DNA from: Castellaniella sp041675725
GTDB taxonomy: Bacteria; Pseudomonadota; Gammaproteobacteria; Burkholderiales; Burkholderiaceae_B
Assembly: GCF_041675725.1 (NCBI RefSeq)
Contig: NZ_JBAYTI010000005.1
Coordinates: 1-64,000, forward strand
Direction: 5' to 3'
DNA length: 64,000 bases
Shown here: positions 57,600-64,000 of the stretch, one piece after another
Layout of the letters: each line of letters starts with the position of its first letter
Position numbering within the stretch: the stretch's first letter is position 1
Translations under genes and position numbers: made by a program
The notes under the pieces: model-generated
What the model was told of the DNA's origin: nothing
What the model saw: the letters and a program-made list of their open reading frames with translations, nothing else
Databases searched by the model: none

Positions 57600-57662
57600 C
57601 CCGACAATCCCTCGGTTTTTTCGTGAAGTTCAGAAAACATGCGGGTTTCAAGGATTTTTTTC

Positions 57663-57691
57663 TTGACACCCTCGCCATTCATAGGCCTAAT
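57663..57691 (+). promoter_or_regulatory. Predicted sigma-70 promoter of hupB
   Basis: Perfect -35 TTGACA (57663-57668), 17 bp, -10-like CCTAAT (57686-57691). The start would be about 120 bp upstream of the hupB ATG. The 218-bp gap between the PLP enzyme and hupB otherwise shows only a weak CCGA/TCGG hairpin with T6 at 57601-57623 that may end the upstream gene. Confidence 0.5.
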
Positions 57692-57817
57692 ACGCCTTAG
57701 CCAGGGCGCTTGTCCACGTGGGGCGAATCGCGTATTCTGGCGCATGGCAGCATCATTCATCAAACCTCTGGCAGTCCGCGTTGCCAGGGCAAAACAAATC
57801 ACAGGGGTAATCCGTCA

Positions 57818-58099
57818 ATGAACAAGACCGAGCTGATCGAAAGCATTTCATCCAAGACCGACCTCTCCAAGGCAGACGCCGGGCGTGCCCTTGAAGCTTT
57901 CATCGATACCGTCAAAGCCACCCTCAAGAAAAAAGATTCGGTCACCTTGGTCGGGTTCGGCACTTTCGCAGTGACCGAAAGAGCAGCACGCACCGGGCGC
58001 AATCCGCAAACGGGGAAAGAAATCAAAATCAAGAAAGCTTTCGTGCCCAAGTTCCGCCCAGGCAAGGCGCTCAAGGACACCGTGAACGCCAAAAAATAA
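57818..58099 (+). CDS. hupB: DNA-binding protein HU
   Basis: 93-residue histone-like HU subunit. The start MNKTELIESISSKTDLSKAD and the DNA-arm GRNPQTGKEIKI are diagnostic, with the conserved Pro at the arm tip, and the C-terminus ends in the usual FRPGKALKDTVN. Coats and bends the nucleoid. Ends at a clear terminator. Confidence 0.97.
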   Translation: MNKTELIESISSKTDLSKADAGRALEAFIDTVKATLKKKDSVTLVGFGTFAVTERAARTGRNPQTGKEIKIKKAFVPKFRPGKALKDTVNAKK

Positions 58100-58130
58100 A
58101 CACCTGCAAGCGCTGTCGCCTGCCCATACG

Positions 58131-58152
58131 GCCACCCAAATGGTGGCTTTTT
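58131..58152 (+). terminator. Intrinsic terminator after hupB
   Basis: GCCACC-CAAAT-GGTGGC followed by TTTTT. Standard hairpin plus U-tract, 32 bp after the hupB stop. Confidence 0.85.
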
Positions 58153-58207
58153 CAATTACACGCTACAATACCGCTCTTGCATCTGGCTCGCGCCCGAAGC
58201 GGCCCTG

Positions 58208-58283
58208 GGGTGCTTAGCTCAGTTGGTAGAGCGGCGCCCTTACAAGGCGTAGGTCGGCGGTTCGAACCCGTCAGCACCCACCA
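58208..58283 (+). tRNA. tRNA-Val (TAC)
   Basis: 76-nt gene with encoded CCA. Acceptor arms GGGTGCT and AGCACCC pair perfectly; the anticodon loop CTTACAA gives TAC; the T-arm GGTTCGAACCC is present. A -10-like TACAAT lies at 58164-58169. Followed 54 bp later by selU. Confidence 0.97.
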
Positions 58284-58337
58284 TACCCACGGGCCTCCTG
58301 CCGGCCGGCGTTTTTGCGCAACAGATCGATCAGCCAC

Positions 58338-59426
58338 ATGAACCCCACGCACTCCTCCAACGGCTCGCCCGCCTGCGGGCCAGAGGCGTTGGCCCGGTTC
58401 GACAGCATCATCGACGTACGCACGCCAGCCGAATTTGCCGAAGACCACATGCCCGGCGCGATCAACGCTCCGGTACTCGATAACGCCGAACGGGCCTTGG
58501 TCGGTACCCTGCACGCGCAGGAATCCGCATTCAAGGCCACCCGCGTAGGGGCCGCGCTGGTGGCCCGGCACATTGCCGAACATATTGAAACCGTGTTCGC
58601 CGACAAGCCGCGCAACTGGCGGCCGCTGGTCTATTGCTGGCGGGGCGGCAAGCGATCGGCCGCAATGGCCACCTGGTTCAATCTGATCGGCTGGCGCGCC
58701 CGACAGCTCGAAGGGGGCTACAAGACCTGGCGGCGATACGTCATGGCCGAGCTGAACACCGTGCCGCACGCTTTTCGGTACATCGTCCTGACCGGCCCAA
58801 CCGGATCAGGCAAAACCCGACTGCTCCAGGCCTTGGGGGCCACTGGCGCACAGGCGCTGGACCTCGAGGCACTGGCCTGTCATCGGGGTTCGCTGCTGGG
58901 CGCGCTGCCCAACCAGGCCCAACCCGGCCAGAAGCGTTTCGAGACCCTGCTGCTGCAGGCTCTACAACAATTCGACCCGAATCGTCCCGTGTTCATCGAG
59001 GCCGAAAGCCGACGCATCGGCCAAGTCAGCTTGCCCGACGCTCTGCTGCAGGGCATGCACGCCGGGCGGTGCGTGCGCGTGCGCACCCGCCTGCCCAAGC
59101 GCATTGACTTTCTACTGCAGGACTACGACCACCTGTTCGAGACACCCGACACGTTCAGCCAGCAGCTGCACAAACTGATCGGGCTGCACAGCCGCAAGAC
59201 CGTCAGCCACTGGCAGGCGCTGATCCACCACCAGCGCAAGGCCGAACTGTTCAACGCCCTGGTGCAAATGCATTACGATCCCGCCTACCAACGCAGCAGC
59301 CATCACCACTTTGCAACGCTGGACCAGGCCCTGGTCTTCGACTATGACCCGACCGCCTCGAACCAGGCCCACCAGGCTCGGGCGCTGATGCAACAATTGG
59401 GCCTCCTGCATGCCGAGCAGGCATGA
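58338..59426 (+). CDS. selU: tRNA 2-selenouridine synthase
   Basis: 362-residue MnmH/SelU/YbbB enzyme that converts the wobble 2-thiouridine of tRNA-Lys, -Glu and -Gln to 2-selenouridine via a geranylated intermediate. The rhodanese-like domain has the active cysteine C100 in LVYCWRGGKRSAAM, followed by a P-loop GPTGSGKT (residues 153-160). The start at 58338 gives a short lead before the rhodanese domain. Its stop overlaps the selD start (ATGA), so selenophosphate supply and use are coupled. Confidence 0.93.
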   Translation: MNPTHSSNGSPACGPEALARFDSIIDVRTPAEFAEDHMPGAINAPVLDNAERALVGTLHAQESAFKATRVGAALVARHIAEHIETVFADKPRNWRPLVYCWRGGKRSAAMATWFNLIGWRARQLEGGYKTWRRYVMAELNTVPHAFRYIVLTGPTGSGKTRLLQALGATGAQALDLEALACHRGSLLGALPNQAQPGQKRFETLLLQALQQFDPNRPVFIEAESRRIGQVSLPDALLQGMHAGRCVRVRTRLPKRIDFLLQDYDHLFETPDTFSQQLHKLIGLHSRKTVSHWQALIHHQRKAELFNALVQMHYDPAYQRSSHHHFATLDQALVFDYDPTASNQAHQARALMQQLGLLHAEQA

Positions 59427-60502
59427 TCTTCACCACGCAGCCCACCATGACCGATACGACAGCCTCCAGCCCGACACTGACCTCCCTCTCCCACGGAGGC
59501 GGCTGCGGCTGCAAAATTGCCCCGGACGTACTGGCGCAACTCATGGACCAGGCACTACCCGCCGGCTTCTTTCCCGATCTTCTGGTCGGCACCGAGTCGT
59601 CAGACGACGCCGCGGTCTACCGCCTGAATGAACATCAGGCCCTGGTGGCCACCACCGACTTCTTCATGCCCATTGTGGACGATCCCCACGATTTCGGCCG
59701 CATCGCCGCCACAAACGCCCTGTCAGACATCTACGCCATGGGAGGCCGCCCGATCATGGCCCTGGCGCTGGTCGGCATGCCCATCCAGGTGCTGCCGGCC
59801 GATACGATTTCGGCGATTCTGGCGGGCGGCGCCTCAGTGTGTCAGGCGGCCGGCATCCCCATAGCCGGCGGCCACTCGATTGACTCCGTCGAGCCCATTT
59901 ACGGCCTGGCCGTCATGGGCCTGGTGCACCCGGATCACATCAAGCGCAATGATCGCGCCCAGGCCGGCGATGCGCTGATCCTCACAAAAGGCCTGGGCGT
60001 CGGCATTCTGTCGGCTGCACTAAAAAAAGGGCAGCTTGGCACGTCGGGCTACCAGACGCTGATCCACAGCACGACCCAGCTCAATGCCATTGGCAGTCAA
60101 TTGGCCCAGCACGGCAGCGTCCACGCACTGACCGACGTCACCGGGTTCGGGTTGCTGGGTCACACGCTCGAAATGTGTCGCGGTTCGGGCGTACAGGCCC
60201 ACATCGATTTTGCCACCCTGCCCTGGCTTCCTGAAGCGGTGTCCCTGGCCCGCTCAGGCGTGCGTACCGGCGCCTCGGCCCGCAACCTGAAGGCCTGCGC
60301 CCAAGCGGTCGACCTCGGCCCCGGCCTGCCCCCCCACGCCACCGATCTGCTGACCGATCCCCAGACATCCGGCGGCTTGCTGATCGCCTGTGCGCCTGAA
60401 TCCACGACCCCACTGCTGACGCTCCTGCACACAGAAGGCTTCGAATACGCCGCACAAATCGGTACCCTGCAAGCAGGCCGCCCCCTCGTCAGGGTCGCCT
60501 GA
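59423..60502 (+). CDS. selD: Selenide, water dikinase (selenophosphate synthetase)
   Basis: 359-residue enzyme that makes selenophosphate from selenide and ATP. The active site is SHGGGCGCKIAP; C28 and K31 correspond to E. coli C17 and K20, so the enzyme is the Cys form, not a selenoprotein. LTDVTGFGLLGHTLEM and LTDPQTSGGLLIA are conserved. Start choice: 59423 overlaps the selU stop; an internal ATG at 59447 is also possible and would be closer in length to E. coli SelD. Donor for selU and possibly for selenocysteine; selA/selB are not in the window. Confidence 0.95.
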   Translation: MIFTTQPTMTDTTASSPTLTSLSHGGGCGCKIAPDVLAQLMDQALPAGFFPDLLVGTESSDDAAVYRLNEHQALVATTDFFMPIVDDPHDFGRIAATNALSDIYAMGGRPIMALALVGMPIQVLPADTISAILAGGASVCQAAGIPIAGGHSIDSVEPIYGLAVMGLVHPDHIKRNDRAQAGDALILTKGLGVGILSAALKKGQLGTSGYQTLIHSTTQLNAIGSQLAQHGSVHALTDVTGFGLLGHTLEMCRGSGVQAHIDFATLPWLPEAVSLARSGVRTGASARNLKACAQAVDLGPGLPPHATDLLTDPQTSGGLLIACAPESTTPLLTLLHTEGFEYAAQIGTLQAGRPLVRVA

Positions 60503-60533
60503 TCCTGGCCGTCCTGCCTTACGGAGACTCCTC

Positions 60534-62024
60534 ATGCTCGATCCCTTGGTGATTGCCCGCAACGATCACACCGACATCGGCCTGCCCCCGGGCCTGGCGA
60601 ACCGCCACGGCTGCATCACCGGCGCCACCGGTACGGGCAAGACCGTCACACTGCAAGTGCTGGCCGAGGCCTTCTCCCGAATCGGCACGCCGGTGTTCCT
60701 GGCTGACGTCAAAGGCGATATGAGCGGGATCTCGCAAACCGGCAGCCTGTCGCCCAAACTCGAGCAGCGGCTGCAGGATCTGGGTCTGCCCGTGCCTGCC
60801 TGGGGCGCCGGCCCAGTTACGTTCTGGGATATTTTCGGCGAACAAGGGCACCCCGTGCGCGCCACCGTGTCGGACCTGGGGCCCCTGCTGCTGGCGCGCA
60901 TGCTGGACCTGAACGACACGCAAGAAGGCGTCCTGAACGTGGTGTTCCGGGTGGCCGACGATGAAGGCCTGCTGGTCCTCGACCTGAAAGACCTGCGCGC
61001 CATGCTGCAGTTCGTCGCGGATCACGCAGCCGAACTGCGCACCCGCTATGGCCTGGTGTCCGCCGCATCGATCGGCGCCATACAGCGCAGCTTGCTGCGC
61101 CTGGAAACCGAAGGCGCCGACACCTTCTTTGGCGAGCCCATGCTCGACCTATTCGACTGGCTGCGTACCGACGGCCGCGGGCGGGGAATGATCAACATCT
61201 TGGCGGCAGACCGCTTGATGCAGTCGCCCCGCCTGTACGCCATTTTTCTTTTGTGGATGCTGGCCGACCTCTACGAGCGCCTGCCCGAAGTCGGTGATCT
61301 GCCCCAACCCAAGCTGGTGTTCTTCTTCGACGAGGCACACCTGCTGTTCAAGGCGGCGCCCCCCGCTCTGCTCGAGAAGGTCGAGCAGGTGGTGCGCCTC
61401 ATCCGGTCCAAAGGCGTGGGGGTGTACTTCGTGACGCAGAATCCGGCGGACATCCCGGACAGCGTCCTGGGCCAACTGGGGCACCGCATCCAGCACGCCC
61501 TGCGCGCCTACACGCCGCGCGACCAGAAAGCCGTGAAAACGGCCGCCCAGACGATGCGCCCGCGCGCAGGCCTGGACATCCAGGCGGCCATCACCGAGCT
61601 GGCCGTGGGCGAGGCCTTGATTTCGCTGCTCGACGAGAAAGGCCAGCCCAGCCCGACCGAGCGGGTCTGGATGTATGCCCCAGGCAGCCGGATCGGGGCG
61701 ATCACGCCGGCCGAGCGGCAAGCCCTGCGTTCGGCGTCCTTGCTGGCCGGAAAATACGAAACCCCCATCGACCGCGAGTCGGCCTGGGAAATCCTGCAAA
61801 AGCGGATGGCCCAGGCAGAGGCCGACGTGGCGGCCGCTCCCGTTCCGGGTAGGAGCGAACCCGGCCTGGGAGGGACCGTCAATGAATTCCTGTTTGGCTC
61901 CACCGGCCCGCGCGGCGGTCGGCGCGATGGAGTCGTGCAGTCTGTAGCCAAAAGCATGGTGCGCAACACTGCCAACCAGCTCCTGCGAGGCCTGATGGGA
62001 TCCCTGCTCGGGCGCCGGCGATGA
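60534..62024 (+). CDS. HerA-like DUF853 ATPase (YjgR family)
   Basis: 496-residue P-loop ATPase with Walker A GATGTGKT at 30-37, Walker B KLVFFFDEAHLLF near residue 260 and the motif VYFVTQNPADIPDSVLGQL. This is the DUF853/HerA C-terminal helicase-like family (YjgR), of unknown biological role. The C-terminal 70 residues are Gly/Arg-rich, ending in RGLMGSLLGRRR, likely a nucleic-acid or membrane-contact tail. It starts 31 bp after selD. Confidence 0.88.
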   Translation: MLDPLVIARNDHTDIGLPPGLANRHGCITGATGTGKTVTLQVLAEAFSRIGTPVFLADVKGDMSGISQTGSLSPKLEQRLQDLGLPVPAWGAGPVTFWDIFGEQGHPVRATVSDLGPLLLARMLDLNDTQEGVLNVVFRVADDEGLLVLDLKDLRAMLQFVADHAAELRTRYGLVSAASIGAIQRSLLRLETEGADTFFGEPMLDLFDWLRTDGRGRGMINILAADRLMQSPRLYAIFLLWMLADLYERLPEVGDLPQPKLVFFFDEAHLLFKAAPPALLEKVEQVVRLIRSKGVGVYFVTQNPADIPDSVLGQLGHRIQHALRAYTPRDQKAVKTAAQTMRPRAGLDIQAAITELAVGEALISLLDEKGQPSPTERVWMYAPGSRIGAITPAERQALRSASLLAGKYETPIDRESAWEILQKRMAQAEADVAAAPVPGRSEPGLGGTVNEFLFGSTGPRGGRRDGVVQSVAKSMVRNTANQLLRGLMGSLLGRRR

Positions 62025-62066
62025 CGAATGGGGAAATCCCGAATGGTATCGGGTTCGGGCGGTTTC

Positions 62067-62072
62067 TATACT
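62067..62072 (+). promoter_or_regulatory. -10 box of the candidate small RNA
   Basis: TATACT (one mismatch to TATAAT) at 62067-62072 would place a start near 62079, just before the first of five hairpins. The -35 region (TGGTAT at 62044-62049, 17 bp away) is poor. A hairpin CCCGA-ATGGTA-TCGGG (62038-62053) lies over that region and may belong to the end of the upstream gene. Confidence 0.4.
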
Positions 62073-62078
62073 GAAGCC

Positions 62079-62189
62079 GCTACCATTCGGTAGTTCTTCA
62101 ACACACTTCCCGTGTTGTCTGGGCACTGTGCCTTTGCAGTGTCTGCTGCCACAACGGCAGCAGGGCCCCGCCAAAAGGCGGGGCCTTTC
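62079..62189 (+). ncRNA. Candidate structured small RNA: five consecutive hairpins ending in a terminator
   Basis: The 215-bp gap between the DUF853 ATPase gene and amiD has no ORF with family support but five back-to-back perfect inverted repeats: CTACC-ATTC-GGTAG (62080-62093), CAACAC-ACTTCCC-GTGTTG (62099-62117), CACTG-TGCCTTTG-CAGTG (62124-62141), CTGCTGCC-ACAAC-GGCAGCAG (62143-62163) and GGCCCCGCC-AAAA-GGCGGGGCC followed by TTT (62164-62188). The last is an intrinsic-terminator-like hairpin. With the TATACT at 62067, the transcript would be about 110 nt. The ACTTCCC loop could pair with Shine-Dalgarno-like GGGAAG sequences, as in some anti-SD sRNAs; that is speculation. I do not recognise a known RNA family. 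It might instead be only a strong terminator array for the upstream gene. Confidence 0.5.
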
Positions 62190-62239
62190 ACATGAATACG
62201 GCCAGTGCGCCATGCCCCGCATTCGTGCAAAAATAGGGC

Positions 62240-62977
62240 ATGCTTCGCACGCGTCTCTTCAGTTTGTTGTTCCTCTGCGCCCTGCTGGCCTCTTGCGCCG
62301 GCGTACCACCCCGTGGCTTGCCGGGCGCCCACTTCGTTGCATCGCCCAACTTCGATGAACGGCGGCCCAATCTGGTCATCATCCACCATACCAGCAATAA
62401 AACCATGCAGGAAGCCCTGCGTACGCTGACTTCGCCCGCCCGCCAGGTCAGCGCACACTACCTCATCGGCCGTGACGGCCAGATCCTGCAGCTAGTCGAT
62501 GAACGCGACCGGGCCTGGCACGCGGGGGTGTCGTGGTGGAACGGCCAGACCGACGTGAACTCGGCCTCGATTGGCATCGAATTGGACAACAATGGCAACG
62601 AGCCTTTTGCCATAGCCCAGATGCAGGCCTTGTTGCTGTTGCTGGCCGACCTGAAAGAACGCTACCGCATCCCAACGGCCAACTTTGTCGGCCATGCTGA
62701 CGTCGCACCCGGCCGCAAGGTGGACCCCAGCGCTTGGTTTCCCTGGGATCAGCTGGCACGCTACGGTTTCGGCCTGTGGTGTGATCCGCCGTTGCCCGAC
62801 GCGCCGGCGGGCTTCGATCTGGGCCAGGCCCTGATCGCCCTGGGGTATGATCCCGCCCGACCCGAAGCGGCACGCCATGCGTTCCTGTTGCACTTCTCAC
62901 GTGGCCTGGAGCCCAGCCTGCGCACGCAAAAGGCGCTGGCACACTGCCTTCTGGAGCAACGCACAGCGCTCCGCTGA
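62240..62977 (+). CDS. amiD: N-acetylmuramoyl-L-alanine amidase, AmiD-type lipoprotein
   Basis: 245-residue outer-membrane lipoprotein that cuts the stem peptide from (anhydro)muramic acid in cell-wall fragments. Lipobox LASC with lipidated C19. Amidase_2 motifs: NLVIIHHTSN (first zinc His), VSAHYLIGRDGQILQLV, the catalytic Glu region SASIGIELDNNG and VGHADVAPGRKVDPS (second zinc His and Lys/Asp). The C-terminus is a peptidoglycan-binding-like helical extension, as in E. coli AmiD. Confidence 0.9.
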   Translation: MLRTRLFSLLFLCALLASCAGVPPRGLPGAHFVASPNFDERRPNLVIIHHTSNKTMQEALRTLTSPARQVSAHYLIGRDGQILQLVDERDRAWHAGVSWWNGQTDVNSASIGIELDNNGNEPFAIAQMQALLLLLADLKERYRIPTANFVGHADVAPGRKVDPSAWFPWDQLARYGFGLWCDPPLPDAPAGFDLGQALIALGYDPARPEAARHAFLLHFSRGLEPSLRTQKALAHCLLEQRTALR

Positions 62978-63039
62978 ACCCCATACGACACGGTCATCCA
63001 GATATGCTGCAAGCATGGCTCGCAGGCTGTCTCGCAGGC

Positions 63040-63068
63040 TTGCAGGTGATGGGCTTTCACCCTATAAT
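63040..63068 (+). promoter_or_regulatory. Sigma-70 promoter of tRNA-Met
   Basis: TTGCAG (63040-63045), 17 bp, TATAAT (63063-63068). It lies 10 bp before the tRNA 5' end, so the start is very close to the mature end. A near-consensus stable-RNA promoter. Confidence 0.8.
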
Positions 63069-63078
63069 TGCGTGCTTT

Positions 63079-63155
<77 letters not shown>

Positions 63156-63172
63156 GATAAATCAAGCACTTG

Positions 63173-63199
63173 CGCCACCCTTAATCCGGTGGCGTTTTT
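63173..63199 (+). terminator. Intrinsic terminator of tRNA-Met
   Basis: CGCCACC-CTTAATCC-GGTGGCG followed by TTTTT, 18 bp after the tRNA. Strong 7-bp stem with U-tract. Confidence 0.88.
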
Positions 63200-63288
63200 G
63201 CTTTTCGGGGACGTGTACCCCCTGTGTACCCCGTGGGTGTCAATCTGCCAGTACGCCAGCGGTCTCTGGCAGGCTATCGCGGTCGATG

Positions 63289-63486
63289 TCAACGATTGCG
63301 ATGGGCATTAGTCACCGCCTTTGGCGATTGCATCCGCTTTTGCGCGCCGCTCGGCACACCGCATGCGATCTTGTGGGTATCGTCAACAAACCGGACGAAG
63401 GGCGCGCCGGAAACCTTGCCCTTGTGAACGGCATCTTCGATCTCGCCATCAAACCGTTTCAAGCATTCTTTGAGTGCCTCATTCAT
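63289..63486 (-). CDS. Small hypothetical protein, possibly mobile-element derived
   Basis: 65 residues, not recognised. It starts MNEALKECLKRFDGEIEDAV and ends in a basic tail AVTNAHRNR; the composition (amphipathic charged N-terminus, no hydrophobic segment) is protein-like. The ATG overlaps the stop of an upstream 42-codon ORF (ATGA), which argues that both are genuine and coupled. Lower GC than the core genes around. Could be an island or phage accessory gene; no domain can be named. Confidence 0.45.
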   Translation of the reverse strand: MNEALKECLKRFDGEIEDAVHKGKVSGAPFVRFVDDTHKIACGVPSGAQKRMQSPKAVTNAHRNR

Positions 63487-63611
63487 GACCGCCTCCCGTT
63501 CACGATCTCGTTGATCTCGTTGAGCAGATCAGACATCAGCCAAAGAATGTTGTCTTGCCGGTGCTCGAACAGATCCCGCATGATGTCGCCAGCATTGCCG
63601 TAGGTCATCAT
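63483..63611 (-). CDS. Small ORF coupled to the downstream hypothetical gene
   Basis: 42 residues (MMTYGNAGDIMRDLFEHR, then RQDNILWLMSDLLNEINEIV and NGRRS). Not recognised. It is amphipathic and protein-like. The reading frame continues upstream without a start as LIQQLTAQASALS, and one base out of frame is KLITANEAKIV, so the 42-codon ORF may be the 3' part of a longer gene with a frameshift near 63650. The stop overlaps the next ATG. Confidence 0.4.
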   Translation of the reverse strand: MMTYGNAGDIMRDLFEHRQDNILWLMSDLLNEINEIVNGRRS

Positions 63612-63729
63612 GGACAGAGCACTGGCCTGAGCTGTCAGCTGCTGGATCAGACGATCTTTGCTTCATTCGCTGTGATCAACTTACGGGAGGACTTGCATCT
63701 CCAGCAGTGCGCCCATGCTGGGCGCACCG

Positions 63730-63750
63730 AAAAAACCGCCCGAAGGCGGT
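63730..63750 (-). terminator. Minus-strand intrinsic terminator
   Basis: On the minus strand ACCGCC-TTCG-GGCGGT is followed by TTTTTT. It points leftward, i.e. it would stop transcription coming from the right (from the brnT region), where only antisense is visible in the window, or it insulates the small ORFs at 63289-63611 from that side. Confidence 0.65.
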
Positions 63751-63765
63751 GGTGTGTATAGAATA

Positions 63766-63810
63766 CGTAACTACAAAAATAACTTGCGCGCTGTTATTTC
63801 CGTAACTACA
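63766..63810 (+). promoter_or_regulatory. Direct and inverted repeats upstream of brnT (candidate operator)
   Basis: CGTAACTACA occurs twice in direct orientation (63766-63775 and 63801-63810, 35 bp apart). Between them is a perfect inverted repeat AAATAAC-9 nt-GTTATTT (63777-63799). The second direct copy ends 8 bp before the ATG. BrnA antitoxins autorepress brnTA through palindromic operators, so these repeats are the likely target. Confidence 0.5.
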
Positions 63811-63818
63811 ATAATCAT

Positions 63819-64000
63819 ATGGAAATCACCTTCGATCCAGCCAAAGATCGCAGCAACCGGCGCAAGCATGGTGTTTCTCTGCCGCTGGCCCAATGGATCG
63901 ATTGGCCCGAGGTGATGGCCAAGCCCGACACACGCCAGGACTATGGCGAGGTTCGGGAGATCGGATACGCGATCATCGATGATCGGCTGTATTGCGCGGT
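63819..64000 (+). CDS. brnT: BrnT-type toxin of a type II toxin-antitoxin pair (partial)
   Basis: 60 codons visible before the window ends; BrnT proteins are about 90-100 residues. MEITFDPAKDRSNRRKHGVS matches the BrnT N-terminus (FDPxKxxxNxxKHGVS), and AQWIDWPEVMAKPDTR and EIGYAIIDDRLYCAV continue the family pattern (RelE-fold ribonuclease). The antitoxin brnA would follow outside the window. The repeat-rich upstream DNA fits autoregulation. BrnT cuts mRNA and is neutralised by BrnA. Confidence 0.85.
   Translation, partial: MEITFDPAKDRSNRRKHGVSLPLAQWIDWPEVMAKPDTRQDYGEVREIGYAIIDDRLYCA

Overview
The window is a chromosomal segment of a GC-rich Betaproteobacterium. Several things point to Burkholderiales, most likely an Alcaligenaceae relative (Bordetella/Castellaniella type): the parE-parC pair, the fused MrpA/MrpB antiporter, the rnr-rlmB pair, the DUF3141-pta-ackA set and a facultatively anaerobic ubiUVT/hemN region. 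The genus is an inference; no rRNA is present. Almost every base is coding, genes are tightly packed with ATGA-type overlaps, and most of the window is ordinary core genome.

Layout. 1-7.7 kb (minus strand): parE, parC, a ferredoxin-reductase-like flavoprotein, a DadA-type D-amino-acid dehydrogenase and the N-terminal part of a UgpB-type binding protein. 7.9-10.9 kb (plus): trxA, rho, gdhA. 11-20 kb: yhdP and glnE diverge from a 27-bp gap, then clpB follows on the minus strand behind a good heat-shock promoter. 20.2-22 kb: a cytochrome P450, a small Cys-rich protein and a DUF2249 protein. 22-29.4 kb: a TetR repressor and a divergent efflux operon (outer-membrane lipoprotein, HlyD-type adaptor, RbbA, YhhJ-type permease) with a perfect 16-bp palindromic operator over the predicted start site. 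29.4-33.8 kb: DUF3141 PhaC-like hydrolase, phosphate acyltransferase, acetate kinase.

33.8-40.8 kb is an anaerobic-lifestyle block: ubiU-ubiV-ubiT (O2-independent ubiquinone hydroxylation), a second DUF2249 gene next to a 12-TM membrane protein, a Crp/Fnr-family regulator without the FNR cysteines, DUF454 and hemN. FNR/DNR-type boxes lie at 36445-36458 and 40764-40777. The ubiT start is separated from its body by an apparent frameshift. 40.8-46.8 kb is a complete Mrp Na+/H+ antiporter operon (AB fusion, C, D, E, F, G). 46.9-51.4 kb (minus strand) carries tonB-exbB-exbD followed directly by a response regulator and a histidine kinase, with a Fur-like box upstream of tonB.

51.6-63.2 kb: MscS-type channel, tRNA-Leu, rnr, rlmB, a PLP trans-sulfuration enzyme, hupB, tRNA-Val, selU-selD, a HerA/DUF853 ATPase, an amiD-type amidase and tRNA-Met. 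Between the ATPase and amiD is a 110-bp stretch folding as five back-to-back hairpins behind a good -10 box, a candidate small RNA. After tRNA-Met the character changes to small unrecognised ORFs and a truncated BrnT-type toxin gene with repeat-rich control DNA, probably the edge of an accessory island.
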